A stretch of 32,366 nt of DNA from Bacteroidales bacterium (GCA_017651225.1 JAGCDF010000069.1:1-32366), one strand, 5' to 3'. Positions 14,570 to 23,099 are shown, counted from the first letter of the stretch. Made by a program: numbers and translations. Notes: generated by a model not told the origin, from the sequence alone.

Positions 14570-14860
14570 ATGGCCCAGGACATCACATTGAAAGTTGCGG
14601 GCAAGCCGTATCGCCTCAGTGCCGCCTCTCCCGAGATGGAGCAACTGATGCGCCTTGCGGCTGCCGAGGTTTCCGAGATGGTGACGAAGTTCGACGCCCG
14701 GTTCCCGGACAGCAGTCCGGAGGACAAGCTGGTCTTCGTGGCGATCCAGGAAGCGGCCGGCAAGCTCTCCGCCCAGAAGAAAATGTCGCGCCTCGTAGAG
14801 GAGGTGGAGACACTTCAGGGGGATGTGGCAAGCTATCTGGAAGGTGTAACGAAAAAGTAA
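14570..14860 (+). CDS. zapA: Cell division protein ZapA
   Basis: 96 residues with the ZapA layout: an N-terminal beta-hairpin region (DITLKVAGKPYRLSA) and a long C-terminal coiled coil (MRLAAAEVSEMVTKFDARF, KLVFVAIQEAAGKLSAQKK, LVEEVETLQGDV). ZapA crosslinks FtsZ filaments at the division ring. Length is normal for the family. The next element is a structured RNA and then rny; zapA next to the 6S RNA gene is also seen in Enterobacteria. Confidence 0.85.
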   Translation: MAQDITLKVAGKPYRLSAASPEMEQLMRLAAAEVSEMVTKFDARFPDSSPEDKLVFVAIQEAAGKLSAQKKMSRLVEEVETLQGDVASYLEGVTKK

Positions 14861-14861
14861 T

Positions 14862-15015
14862 AGCCGTCAGGCCCATCTTCTGAAAACAACAAGTTCTTCG
14901 GAACCGGGTCTACTCGCGCTGAGGAAGGCAAGCCCGCCAGACGGGAAGCCCGATACAGAACGGAGCCCAAAACATAATCAGAGGCTTTCTGAAAGCTCGG
15001 CTGACGGCTTTTTTT
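14862..15015 (+). ncRNA. ssrS: Structured RNA of about 150 nt, probable 6S RNA
   Basis: There is no coding frame between zapA and rny. AGCCGTCAG (14862-14870) pairs perfectly with CTGACGGCT (15001-15009), closing the whole region into one long hairpin-like structure, and a T7 tail (15009-15015) follows directly. Inner helices are visible, such as CCCG/CGGG around 14930 and GCTTT/AAAGC near 14988. A closed, rod-like RNA of 150-200 nt next to zapA fits 6S RNA, which binds housekeeping RNA polymerase. The family name rests on position and overall fold only. It is either processed from the zapA transcript or has a promoter I cannot see. Confidence 0.6.
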
Positions 15016-15018
15016 CAT

Positions 15019-15053
15019 AACAGTATCTGCTCCGCAAGAGAGTGGATACTGTT
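15019..15053 (+). promoter_or_regulatory. Hairpin in the leader of rny
   Basis: AACAGTATC (15019-15027) and GATACTGTT (15045-15053) form a perfect 9-bp stem 17 bases before the rny ATG, with no T-tract. It could set the 5' end or stability of the rny mRNA. Confidence 0.4.
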
Positions 15054-15070
15054 AATTATATATACTAACT

Positions 15071-16609
15071 ATGTTTTTGTACTACATCCTAGCAGCAGTT
15101 GCCGGAGCCGTCCTGGCCCTTGCAATTTATATACTCGTCAGCCGCTCCGCGTCCAAGGGACGCGCGGACGCCATCATCGAGAAGGCGGAGCTCGAGGCCG
15201 AAAGCATCAAACAGCAGAAGATCCTGCAGGCCAAGGAGAAATTCCTCCAGCTCAAGAGCGAGCACGAGAATTTCGTGAACAACAAGAATAACGAGCTCCG
15301 CGAGCGTGAAAACAATATCAAGTCCCGCGAGGGGCAGCTCAAGCAGCAGCAGGGCGAGCTGGACCGCCGCCAGCACGACCTGGATTCCCAGAAGGGCCAG
15401 GTGAACGCTCTCAAGACCAAGCTGGACACCAAGCTTGAAGAGTGCGAGCGCGTGACTGCGCAGGTCAACAAGGAGCTGGAGAACATCGCCGGCATGTCCG
15501 CCGAGGATGCCCGCAAGATGCTTGTCGAGAACATGAAGGCCGAGGCGCGCAGCGAAGCGCAGGCCTACATCAACGATACGATGGACGAGGCGCGCCTGAA
15601 CGCCGCCAAGGAAGCGAAGCGCATCGTCATCAACACCATCCAGCGTACCGCTACGGAAACGGCCATCGAGAACGCCGTGACGACCTTCCCGATCGAAAAC
15701 GACGAGGTCAAGGGCCGCATCATCGGCCGTGAGGGCCGCAACATCCGCGCCCTGGAGTCCGCGACCGGCGTGGAGATCGTCGTGGACGACACGCCCGACG
15801 CCATCCTCCTGTCCGCATTCGACCCGGTCCGCCGCGAAGTGGCGCGCCTGGCGCTGCACCAGCTGGTGATCGACGGCCGCATCCACCCGGCCCGCATCGA
15901 AGAGGTGGTGACGAAGGTGAGCAAGCAGCTCGAGGACGAAATCCTGGAGACGGGCAAGCGCACCTGCATCGACATGGGTATCCACGGCCTGAACCTGGAG
16001 CTGGTGAAGCTCATCGGCCGCATGAAATACCGTTCTTCCTACGGACAGAACCTCCTGCAGCACTCCCGTGAAGTGGCGAACATCTGCGCCATCATGGCTT
16101 CCGAGCTGGGTCTGAACCCGAAGGTGGCCCGCCGCGCCGGCCTGCTGCACGATATCGGTAAGGTCAGCGACGTGGAGCCGGAGCTGCCGCACGCCCTGCT
16201 GGGTGCCAAGCTCGCCGAGCAGTACAAGGAGCGTCCCGAGATCTGCAACGCCGTGGGTGCGCACCACGAGGAGATGGAGATGACCTCCATCTACGCGCCG
16301 CTGGTGCTCGTGGCCGACGCCATTTCCGGCGCCCGTCCGGGTGCCCGCCGCGAGGTGATCGAGTCCTACATCAAGCGCCTGAAGGGCATGGAAGACCTGG
16401 CCGCGTCCTATCCGGGCGTGACGAAGTCCTACGCCATCCAGGCCGGCCGCGAGCTGCGCGTGATCGTGGGTGCCGAGGAGGTGTCCGACGAGCAGGCCGC
16501 CCGCCTGTCCACCGACATCGCCCAGCGCATCCAGGATGAGATGACCTATCCCGGCCAGGTGAAGATCACCGTCATCCGCGAAACGCGCTCTGTCGCCATC
16601 GCCAAGTAA
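15071..16609 (+). CDS. rny: Ribonuclease Y
   Basis: 512-residue membrane-anchored endoribonuclease that starts mRNA decay. Layout: one N-terminal transmembrane helix (about residues 3-24), a long Gln/Glu/Lys-rich coiled coil (about 35-150), a KH domain with [12 protein letters not shown] (GREG at 219-222), and an HD domain with LLHDIGK (His360, Asp361). After these come the AHHEEMEM and [14 protein letters not shown] segments. The length matches the family. It follows the probable 6S RNA and precedes dsbD by 25 bases. Confidence 0.97.
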   Translation: MFLYYILAAVAGAVLALAIYILVSRSASKGRADAIIEKAELEAESIKQQKILQAKEKFLQLKSEHENFVNNKNNELRERENNIKSREGQLKQQQGELDRRQHDLDSQKGQVNALKTKLDTKLEECERVTAQVNKELENIAGMSAEDARKMLVENMKAEARSEAQAYINDTMDEARLNAAKEAKRIVINTIQRTATETAIENAVTTFPIENDEVKGRIIGREGRNIRALESATGVEIVVDDTPDAILLSAFDPVRREVARLALHQLVIDGRIHPARIEEVVTKVSKQLEDEILETGKRTCIDMGIHGLNLELVKLIGRMKYRSSYGQNLLQHSREVANICAIMASELGLNPKVARRAGLLHDIGKVSDVEPELPHALLGAKLAEQYKERPEICNAVGAHHEEMEMTSIYAPLVLVADAISGARPGARREVIESYIKRLKGMEDLAASYPGVTKSYAIQAGRELRVIVGAEEVSDEQAARLSTDIAQRIQDEMTYPGQVKITVIRETRSVAIAK

Positions 16610-16634
16610 CCATTATCTAAACCGTTAGTATTCT

Positions 16635-18365
16635 ATGTTTTATCACCTGATACTGTCACTGGTGATGCTGCTGCAGTTGACGCCGGAGATCCACTGGAAA
16701 TCCGAGGTCAGGCAGGCTGCGGACGGCACCAGCCAGCTGGTCCTGACCGGCGATCTCGACAAGGGGATCGACCACGTGACCGGCACGGTGACGTATATGC
16801 CCTGCGCCGGCGAGTCCTGTTACATGCCCGTCGACTGGGATTTCGAAGAATTCTTTGAAGCTGCTTCTGAGAGCAGCGGTGCTAAAACCGCTGCTCCGCA
16901 GAAAGTTAAACCGGCTGCGCCGCAGCAAGAGGATTATGGCAGTTTGTGGGCGCTGATCCTGGAGGCGATCCTGTGGGGATTCGCGATGCTGCTGACGCCG
17001 TGCGTCTTCCCGATGGTCCCGATGACCGTCTCCTTCTTCATGAAGGGCAGTGAAAACGCCCGTCAGGGCCGCCTGAAAGCCTTCTTCTACGGCCTCTTCA
17101 TCGTCCTGCTCTACACGGTCCCGATCAGCGCCATCATCGGCGTGACCTGGTTCGTGGGCGGCAGCGGCGTCACGGCCGACATCTTCAACTGGCTCTCGAC
17201 CCACTGGCTCCCGAACCTCATCTTCTTCCTGGTATTCATGGTCTTCGCCGCCAGCTTCTTCGGCGCGTTCGAAATCACGCTGCCGTCCAGCTGGACCAAC
17301 GGCGCAGACAAGAACAGCGACCGCAAGGGCCTGGGAGGCATCTTCTTCCTCGCGCTCACGCTGGTGCTCGTCAGCTTCAGCTGCACGGGCCCCATCGTCG
17401 GCACGGTCCTGATCAAGAGCACCCAGGGCGAATTCTGGACGCCGATGATCACGATGCTGGCCTTCAGCGTCGCCTTCGCGCTGCCGTTCACGGTGCTCGC
17501 GCTCTTCCCTTCGCTGCTGAAGAAGCTCCCCAAGCGGGGCGGCTGGCTGAACTCCGTCAAGGTGGTCCTCGGCTTCATCGAGATCGCCCTCGGTCTGAAA
17601 TTCCTCAGCACCGCCGACCAGACCTACCACTGGCACCTGCTGGACCGCGAGGTGTACCTCGCCATCTGGATTGCCGTCTTCACGCTGCTGGGGCTGTACC
17701 TCATCGGTAAGATCCGCTTCAAGCACGACACGCCGCTGGAGTACCTCAGCGTGCCGCGCCTGACGCTCTCCATCGCCGTTTTCGCCTTCGTGGTGTACCT
17801 GCTGCCCGGCATGTGGGGCGCGCCGCTGAAGGCCCTGTCCGGCTACCTGCCGCCGATGGAGACGCAGGACTTTGTGCTGTCGGATGCTTCGCCTTCGCTC
17901 AGCATGACAAGCGGGGGTGGCGTGACAAACGACGGGACGATCACCATCGCCCACGGGCTGCAGGCGTACGACAACCTGCCCGACGGACTCGCCGCGGCGA
18001 AGGCCGCCGGCAAGCCGGTCTTCCTCGACTTCACGGGCTACGGCTGCGTGAACTGCCGGGAGATGGAGGCGCGCGTGTGGTCGGATCCGGAGGTGCTGCG
18101 CCGCCTGCGCGACGACTTCGTCATCGTGGCGCTGCACGTCGACGACAAGACCAAACTCCCCGAATCAGCGTGGGTCACCAACGATAAGGGAAATCTGCTG
18201 AAAGACGTCGGCCGGGTCAACTCCTACATCGCCCTGCACGACTTCGGCGTCAACGCCCAGCCCAACTACTTCCTGCTGGACGAAAACGGGAACCGGCTCG
18301 CCGGTCCCCGTCCTTACAACCTTGATATCCAGGGTTTTATCGACTTCTTAGATACTGCTTTATAA
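16635..18365 (+). CDS. dsbD: Thiol:disulfide interchange protein DsbD with a shortened N-terminal domain
   Basis: 576 residues; passes electrons from cytosolic thioredoxin across the inner membrane to the periplasm. A signal-like N-terminus is followed by only about 70 residues of the periplasmic alpha domain. Its Cys pair CAGESC is kept, but much of the usual beta-sandwich is absent. About eight transmembrane segments then carry the two redox Cys (Cys123 in LLTPCVFP, Cys250 in FSCTGPIVG). A C-terminal thioredoxin domain has CVNC (Cys471, Cys474). Residues 417-425 in the linker between the membrane and thioredoxin domains are encoded by a copy of the GTCAT palindrome (17883-17910). The 3' end overlaps that of the convergent phosphorylase gene by 6 bases. 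Confidence 0.93.
   Translation: MFYHLILSLVMLLQLTPEIHWKSEVRQAADGTSQLVLTGDLDKGIDHVTGTVTYMPCAGESCYMPVDWDFEEFFEAASESSGAKTAAPQKVKPAAPQQEDYGSLWALILEAILWGFAMLLTPCVFPMVPMTVSFFMKGSENARQGRLKAFFYGLFIVLLYTVPISAIIGVTWFVGGSGVTADIFNWLSTHWLPNLIFFLVFMVFAASFFGAFEITLPSSWTNGADKNSDRKGLGGIFFLALTLVLVSFSCTGPIVGTVLIKSTQGEFWTPMITMLAFSVAFALPFTVLALFPSLLKKLPKRGGWLNSVKVVLGFIEIALGLKFLSTADQTYHWHLLDREVYLAIWIAVFTLLGLYLIGKIRFKHDTPLEYLSVPRLTLSIAVFAFVVYLLPGMWGAPLKALSGYLPPMETQDFVLSDASPSLSMTSGGGVTNDGTITIAHGLQAYDNLPDGLAAAKAAGKPVFLDFTGYGCVNCREMEARVWSDPEVLRRLRDDFVIVALHVDDKTKLPESAWVTNDKGNLLKDVGRVNSYIALHDFGVNAQPNYFLLDENGNRLAGPRPYNLDIQGFIDFLDTAL
17883..17910 (-). repeat. GTCAT-type palindrome inserted in dsbD
   Basis: The minus strand reads TTGTCATGCTGAGCGAAG then GCGAAGCATC. 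It matches the copy in rimO (25134-25160, opposite orientation) almost base for base and keeps the dsbD frame. Confidence 0.75.
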
Positions 18366-19187
18366 GCTCGTAATCATCTGGGCGAAGAGCGCGGTCATGC
18401 GGGTGGCCGCGGCGTCCGCCTGTTTGACGACGTCTTCACCGTCGTTCAGGTTCTTCGGCTGATTGTCGAAATTGGCACAGTTCGTCACCACGCTCATACC
18501 GAAGACGCGGATCCCGCAGTGGCGGGCGACAATCACCTCCGGAATAGTGGACATGCCGAGCAGGTCGGCGCCGATGGTGCGGTAGAAACGCACCTCGGCC
18601 GGCGTCTCGTAGGTCGGGCCCGTGCTGCCGAAATACACGCCCTTGCGGGGCTCGAAGCCCATCTCCTCCGCGCATCTCAGCGCGAGCGCCTGCAGATCCA
18701 GGTCGTACGCGCAGGTCATGTCCGGGAAGCGGGGGCCCATCTCGTCGAGATTCGGTCCGATCAGCGGATTCGGGAACATGCTGATGTGGTCGCGGATGAT
18801 GACCAGGTCGCCCACGCGGTAGTCCGGATTCGCCGCGCCGGCGGCGTTGGACACGAAGAGGAACTTCACGCCGAGCACGGCCATCGTGCGGATGCCGATG
18901 GTCACGAGGTCCATCGGGTAGCCCTCATAATAGTGGAAGCGGCCCTGCATGGCGATGACGGTCTTCCCGCCCAGGCGGCCGATGATGAAATTGCCCTTGT
19001 GGCCCACCGCGGTCGAGACCGGGAAGCCCGGGATGTCGCGGTAGGGGATGACGACCGGCTGCTCGATGCTCTCGGCCAGGCGGCCCAGGCCGCTGCCGAG
19101 CACGATGCCCACCAGGGGCGCGTAGCCGCCGGTCTGCTGGCGGATATAGTCCGCCGCTACTTGGTATGTACGGATTCTGCTGTCCAT
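18360..19187 (-). CDS. Purine nucleoside phosphorylase (trimeric, type I)
   Basis: 275 residues. Phosphorolyses purine (deoxy)nucleosides to base and (deoxy)ribose-1-phosphate. Family motifs in order: phosphate loop VLGSGLGRLAE (about 28-38), GHKGNF, GRFHYYEGYP, SNAAGAANP, GSTGPTYETPAE (purine/phosphate site), GMSTIPE, and SVVTNCANF with the base-binding Asn. The length is normal. It is the third gene of a minus-strand operon, 21 bases after the deaminase, which produces inosine-type nucleosides that this enzyme could cleave. An MTA/MTI-type substrate is therefore possible. Overlaps dsbD tail to tail by 6 bases. Confidence 0.93.
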   Translation of the reverse strand: MDSRIRTYQVAADYIRQQTGGYAPLVGIVLGSGLGRLAESIEQPVVIPYRDIPGFPVSTAVGHKGNFIIGRLGGKTVIAMQGRFHYYEGYPMDLVTIGIRTMAVLGVKFLFVSNAAGAANPDYRVGDLVIIRDHISMFPNPLIGPNLDEMGPRFPDMTCAYDLDLQALALRCAEEMGFEPRKGVYFGSTGPTYETPAEVRFYRTIGADLLGMSTIPEVIVARHCGIRVFGMSVVTNCANFDNQPKNLNDGEDVVKQADAAATRMTALFAQMITSL

Positions 19188-19208
19188 ATTGTTCTCTGTT
19201 TTAGTGTT

Positions 19209-20483
19209 TTACGAAATCTTGGCGAGGACCTTGCGGGCCTCGGCGAGGATCTCCCGTTCGCCCGCGATCTCGCGGTGGCGCATCAGGAACTTGCCGTCGC
19301 AGATGACGGAGTCGATGCAGTCGGAATGGGCCGAATAGACCAGGTTCGCGAGGAACGGGCCGGGGGAGAGGAAGAATGTATTGTCGGTGTCGATGAGCGC
19401 GAGGTCGGCCGCCGCGCCCTCCTCGATGCGCCCGGCGTCGAGCCGCAGGGCCCGCGCGCCGTTGCGCGTGGCCATGTCGAGCAGCTCGGGCAGCGGCAGG
19501 GCGGAAGGGTCCTCGCGCCAGGCCTTCTGGAAGATGGCGGCGTTCTTCATGGCCTCGAGCAGGTCGAGGTTGTTGGACGAGGCGCAGCCGTCCGTGCCCA
19601 GGCAGAGGTTGATCCCGGCGTCGCGCATCTCGTTGTAGAGGAAGCGGTAGCCGGAAGAGAGCTTGGTGTTCGAGTTGATGTTGTGGATGCAATGCACGCC
19701 GTGGGCGGCGAGCAGCTCGATGTCGTGCGGCGAGAGCCAGAGCGTGTGGGCGGCCAGCAGGCGGGGCGAAAGGACGCCCAGGCGGTCGAGGTACTCGACG
19801 GGCGTGAGTCCGCCGTGCGCCGCCTTGCAGTTTTCGACTTCCCCGCGCGTCTCACAGAGGTGGATGTGCAGGGGAACGTCGTATTTTTTTGCCAGCTCGC
19901 TGGTCCAGACGATCATCTCTTCGCTGACGGAGTAGATGGCGTGGAAGGCGAGCGTGTAGATGTGGCCGGGGTCGCCGGCGTGCAGGAAGGCCTCGCTCTT
20001 GGCGATGCACTGCTCCTTCTGGCGCTCGGATTCGCCGCGGTTGCCCTTGTCCATCACGTCGTAGCCCGTGGCGATGCGCATGCCCATCTCGCGGGCGGCC
20101 TGGACGGAGGAATCGAAGAACCAGTACTGGTCGTTGAAGGTCGTGGTGCCGGTGCGGATCATCTCCAGGCAGGAGACCTTCGTGGCCCAGTACACGAATT
20201 CGTGGTCCAGGTGCTCCTCGACCTTCCAGATCTTGTCCAGCCAGGCGGGGAAGAGCATGTCCTCGCCGATGCCGCGCATCAGCGACATCGGGGAATGCGT
20301 GTGCATGTTGATCAGGCCCGGGATGGCCACCATCCCCGAACAGTCCATGCTGTCCAGGTCGCCGGCCAGCTCCCAGTCGGCGCACGAGCCGACCGGCCCG
20401 ATCCGTCGGATCCGGCCCTGCCCGATCAGGATGTCCTTGCGTTCATCCCCGAGGGTGACGTCCCTGAGGAGGATGGAAGTCAT
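19209..20483 (-). CDS. mtaD: 5-methylthioadenosine/S-adenosylhomocysteine deaminase (amidohydrolase family)
   Basis: 424-residue metal-dependent amidohydrolase of the TrzN/AtzA/MtaD group. Metal ligands visible: His61 and His63 in MHTHSP, His208 in HIHLCE (with catalytic Glu211), His246 in AAHTLWL and Asp298 in LGTDGCASSNN. Members deaminate MTA or SAH to the inosine forms, recycling by-products of S-adenosylmethionine use. The phosphorylase downstream would split the product, which supports this substrate over guanine or triazines. Its ATG overlaps the upstream stop (TGATG), so the two are translationally coupled. Substrate assignment is by motif and context. Confidence 0.85.
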   Translation of the reverse strand: MTSILLRDVTLGDERKDILIGQGRIRRIGPVGSCADWELAGDLDSMDCSGMVAIPGLINMHTHSPMSLMRGIGEDMLFPAWLDKIWKVEEHLDHEFVYWATKVSCLEMIRTGTTTFNDQYWFFDSSVQAAREMGMRIATGYDVMDKGNRGESERQKEQCIAKSEAFLHAGDPGHIYTLAFHAIYSVSEEMIVWTSELAKKYDVPLHIHLCETRGEVENCKAAHGGLTPVEYLDRLGVLSPRLLAAHTLWLSPHDIELLAAHGVHCIHNINSNTKLSSGYRFLYNEMRDAGINLCLGTDGCASSNNLDLLEAMKNAAIFQKAWREDPSALPLPELLDMATRNGARALRLDAGRIEEGAAADLALIDTDNTFFLSPGPFLANLVYSAHSDCIDSVICDGKFLMRHREIAGEREILAEARKVLAKIS

Positions 20484-20824
20484 CAGAGGTTCTCGAAGTC
20501 AGCTTCGCCGAAACCTTCGGAGGTCCGCTGGGGGATCTCGCCGTGGAAACAGGTGTCGCGGATGTAGGCGACGACCTCTTCCAGCCCTTCGGCAAACTTC
20601 TCGAAGTCTTCTTTATAGAGGAAGATTTTATGCTTGTCGTAGTTGAAACTGCCGTCCGGATTGGTCCGGCGCTTGCTCTCCGTAATCGTCAGGTAGAAAT
20701 CCTTGCGGCCCTTGGTGGCCTTGACATCGAAGAAATAGGTCCGCTTCCCGGCCCGAACGGGCTTGGAGTACACATCTTCTGCTTCCCGGCTGTCGTAGCG
20801 CGAATCGTAATCGTCTCTGTACAT
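20483..20824 (-). CDS. PUR-alpha-like DNA/RNA-binding protein (DUF3276)
   Basis: 113 residues with the single PUR repeat of the DUF3276 family: AGKRTYFFDVKATKGRKDFYLTITE then HKIFLYKEDFEKFAEGLEEVV, a beta-sheet plus helix that binds single-stranded nucleic acid as a dimer in related proteins. The N-terminal 25 residues are charged and disordered (RDDYDSRYDSREAED). It is first in an operon with the deaminase (TGATG overlap) and phosphorylase. Why a PUR protein heads a nucleoside salvage operon is not evident. A -7 element lies upstream at 20859-20852. Confidence 0.9.
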   Translation of the reverse strand: MYRDDYDSRYDSREAEDVYSKPVRAGKRTYFFDVKATKGRKDFYLTITESKRRTNPDGSFNYDKHKIFLYKEDFEKFAEGLEEVVAYIRDTCFHGEIPQRTSEGFGEADFENL

Positions 20825-20851
20825 AGCGTTATTTTGGTTGATATCTTCTTA

Positions 20852-20859
20852 CAAAAATA
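20852..20859 (-). promoter_or_regulatory. -7 element of the PUR-deaminase-phosphorylase operon
   Basis: The minus strand reads TATTTTTG, a perfect TAnnTTTG, 27 bases before ATG 20824. It is divergent to the nusB box at 20882-20889. Confidence 0.55.
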
Positions 20860-20881
20860 GGATTTTTTATCGATTACTTGT

Positions 20882-20889
20882 TATCTTTG
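20882..20889 (+). promoter_or_regulatory. -7 element of the nusB operon
   Basis: TATCTTTG matches TAnnTTTG exactly and lies 21 bases before ATG 20911. With the divergent box at 20852-20859 it forms a compact two-way promoter region. Confidence 0.65.
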
Positions 20890-20910
20890 CAGGTAAATTT
20901 GTTTGAAAGT

Positions 20911-21831
20911 ATGCTCAACCGAAGAATTCTCCGTATCAAGGCCTTCAAGACCATCTACTGCTACGCGGAAAACCACGGTATGACTCTCAAGGAAGCAGAG
21001 TCCCTGCTGGACCTGTCATGTGAGTCCACGCGGGACCTGTACCTGTTCCTGCTGGCCCTCGCGGGGCCGCTCACGGAAGAGGCCCGCGCCCGCATCGAAG
21101 CGGCCCGCGCCAAGTTCAATCCCACGGAGGAGGAGTTGCATCCCAATCTCAAGTTCGTCAATAACAAGATCGCGCCCCTGCTGGCGCAGGACCCCGATTT
21201 CAGCAAGCTCGTGTCCCGCAAGAAATTCGCCTGGGACCAGTACGACGTGCTGCTGCGCCGCCTCTATGAGCGCATCCGCGGCCGCAAGTATTTCCAGGAG
21301 TACCTGGCGAGCGGGGAGGATTCCCTGGAGGAGGACGCGCGCCTGTGGTGCAAGATCTACGAACGCGAACTGGAGGACAGCGAGGAGCTGTCCGGGATCC
21401 TGGAAGACCTCTCCATCCACTGGAACGACGACCTGGGCTACGCCCTGGGCTGGTGCATCCGCACGATGCGCGAGCTGGGACAGGGCAGCGTGTGGCGTCT
21501 GCCGCCGCTCTACCAGAGCGAGCTCCCCGGCGGGGAGGCCCTCGAGAGTGACAAGAAGTTCGTGGTGAACCTGTTGCGTACCGCGTACGCCCATTATGAC
21601 GAGTTCTGCGCGCAGATCGCGGCGCTTACGCCCGGCTGGACGCGCGACCGCCTCTGCACGACCGACCTCTGCCTGATCGCCTGCGGCATGGCCGAGGCGA
21701 AGATGTCCCCGGCGGTCTCGCCGCGCATCATCATCAACGAGTATGTCGAAATCTCGAAGTATTACAGCACGCCCGAGAGCAGCGCTTTCGTGAACGGCCT
21801 GCTGGACAAACTGATTAACCAACACGAATAG
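20911..21831 (+). CDS. nusB: Transcription antitermination factor NusB
   Basis: 306 residues from ATG 20911; a TTG at 20878 lies before the promoter box. The start RRILRIKAFKTIYCYAE is the NusB RNA-binding helix with the Arg-rich N-terminus. The C-terminal half has the family helices (KKFVVNLLRTAYAHYDEF, RLCTTDLCLIACGMAE, IIINEYVEISKYYSTPESSAFVNGLLDKL). Bacteroidota NusB carries a long insertion compared with the roughly 140-residue proteobacterial protein, and this one agrees. NusB acts with NusE on boxA during rRNA transcription. First gene of a six-gene operon. Confidence 0.95.
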   Translation: MLNRRILRIKAFKTIYCYAENHGMTLKEAESLLDLSCESTRDLYLFLLALAGPLTEEARARIEAARAKFNPTEEELHPNLKFVNNKIAPLLAQDPDFSKLVSRKKFAWDQYDVLLRRLYERIRGRKYFQEYLASGEDSLEEDARLWCKIYERELEDSEELSGILEDLSIHWNDDLGYALGWCIRTMRELGQGSVWRLPPLYQSELPGGEALESDKKFVVNLLRTAYAHYDEFCAQIAALTPGWTRDRLCTTDLCLIACGMAEAKMSPAVSPRIIINEYVEISKYYSTPESSAFVNGLLDKLINQHE

Positions 21832-21834
21832 TAT

Positions 21835-22164
21835 ATGAATATGATGCTTTTACAGGCAGCTCCCGCTGCCCAAGGTGGCAGCAGCTGGAGCTTCCTCCTG
21901 ATGCTCGCCCTGATGTTCCTGGTGATGTGGCTCTTCATGATCCGCCCGCAGCGTCAGCAACAGAAGAAACTCGAGGAGATGCGCAACGCGCTCAAGAAGG
22001 GTGACAAGGTCATCACCGCCGGCGGCATCTACGGCACCATCGCCGACGTCGACGAGCGCACTGTGCTCGTGAAGGTGGACGGCGAGGTGAAGATCCGCGT
22101 GGACAAGAGCTCCATCAACAAGGACACCACCGCCGAAGCTTCCGCTCAGCCCGAGAAGAAATAA
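21835..22164 (+). CDS. yajC: Preprotein translocase subunit YajC
   Basis: 109 residues: one transmembrane helix (about 18-35, LLMLALMFLVMWLFMIRP) followed by the YajC signature RPQRQQQKKLEEMRNALKKGDKVITAGGIYGTI. It accompanies SecDF in the inner membrane. The gene starts 3 bases after the nusB stop. Confidence 0.96.
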   Translation: MNMMLLQAAPAAQGGSSWSFLLMLALMFLVMWLFMIRPQRQQQKKLEEMRNALKKGDKVITAGGIYGTIADVDERTVLVKVDGEVKIRVDKSSINKDTTAEASAQPEKK

Positions 22165-22167
22165 AGC

Positions 22168-23097
22168 GTGAAAGTCTGGGTCCAGTTCCTGCTCTGCGTG
22201 CTGTTCTCGGCCAGTATCTGGCTCGTTCTCAATCTGTCGCAGCTTTATGTGGCGATCGTGAGCGTCCCGGTTACGGCCCAGAGCAACATCGAGGGCCGTG
22301 GCGCCCTGTCGCAGTCGGAGGCCACCGTGACCGCCCAGGTCTCGGCGTCCGGCTACCGGCATGTGGTCATGGCCCGGCGGCACCGCCGCACCGAACAGGT
22401 GAGCTTCGCCGCGGCGGACTTCCGCTACATGGGCGGGGACCGGTACGCGATTCCCAATACGGCTCTGTACCGCTATGCTTCCCAGATTTTCGGGGAGGGC
22501 GTGACGGTGGAGAGCTTCATCTCCGAGGATCCTGAATTCTCCTTCCCGGAGGAGACCTACAAGAAAGTACCCGTCCGGGCTGTCCTCGACATCGAATACG
22601 CGCCGCAGTACATGGCGCTGAAGCCGCTGCAGGTGCAGCCGGACTCCGTGCTGGTGTACGGCGAGCCGTCGCGGCTGGAGAACGTGTCCGTCGTGTCGAC
22701 GAAGCCGCTCGACCTGGGCGACCTGCGCCGCAGCGTACACGGCAAACTGCGGCTGGAGACGCCCTCCGGCGTGCGCCTCTCGCACGAGGAGTGCGTCTAC
22801 TCGCTGGAGGTCACGCGTTTCGTGGAGCTGCGCTCCGAGGTGCACATCGGGACGCGCAACGTCCCGGCGTCGGTGGACCTGGCGGTGCTGCCATCCACGG
22901 CCACGGTCGTGTACCGCTGCATCTTCCCGACCGCCACGGACCCGACCGCGAAGGCGAAGTTCTACATCGACTACAACGACTTCGCCGGTTCGCTGAGCGG
23001 TCGCTGCGTGGCGCGCTGCGAGGAGCTCCCGAACAATGTGATCGACTACACGATCTCGCCGGAAGTGTTTGACTGTCTGGTGAAAACGGCGGAGTAG
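22168..23097 (+). CDS. YbbR-like domain protein
   Basis: 309 residues from GTG 22168, 3 bases after the yajC stop. One N-terminal transmembrane helix (about 4-22, FLLCVLFSASIWLVLNL), then beta-rich YbbR-type repeats (VPVRAVLDIEYAPQY, DSVLVYGEPSRLENVSVVSTKPLDL). In Firmicutes YbbR/CdaR proteins regulate a diadenylate cyclase; in Bacteroidales the usual place is between yajC and coaE, as here. Its role there is not known. A GTG start is supported by the tight spacing and by the position of the membrane helix. Confidence 0.88.
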   Translation: MKVWVQFLLCVLFSASIWLVLNLSQLYVAIVSVPVTAQSNIEGRGALSQSEATVTAQVSASGYRHVVMARRHRRTEQVSFAAADFRYMGGDRYAIPNTALYRYASQIFGEGVTVESFISEDPEFSFPEETYKKVPVRAVLDIEYAPQYMALKPLQVQPDSVLVYGEPSRLENVSVVSTKPLDLGDLRRSVHGKLRLETPSGVRLSHEECVYSLEVTRFVELRSEVHIGTRNVPASVDLAVLPSTATVVYRCIFPTATDPTAKAKFYIDYNDFAGSLSGRCVARCEELPNNVIDYTISPEVFDCLVKTAE

Positions 23098-23099
23098 CG

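Noticed and set aside
14862-15015. Signal recognition particle RNA or a riboswitch for rny
   Set aside because: No SRP helix 8 core (GGAAG/AGCAG type) is visible, and the element ends in its own T-tract before rny rather than presenting alternative stems.
18519-20567. 682-residue plus-strand frame
   Set aside because: It lies opposite the phosphorylase and deaminase genes, both with all active-site residues; its sequence is low-complexity antisense.
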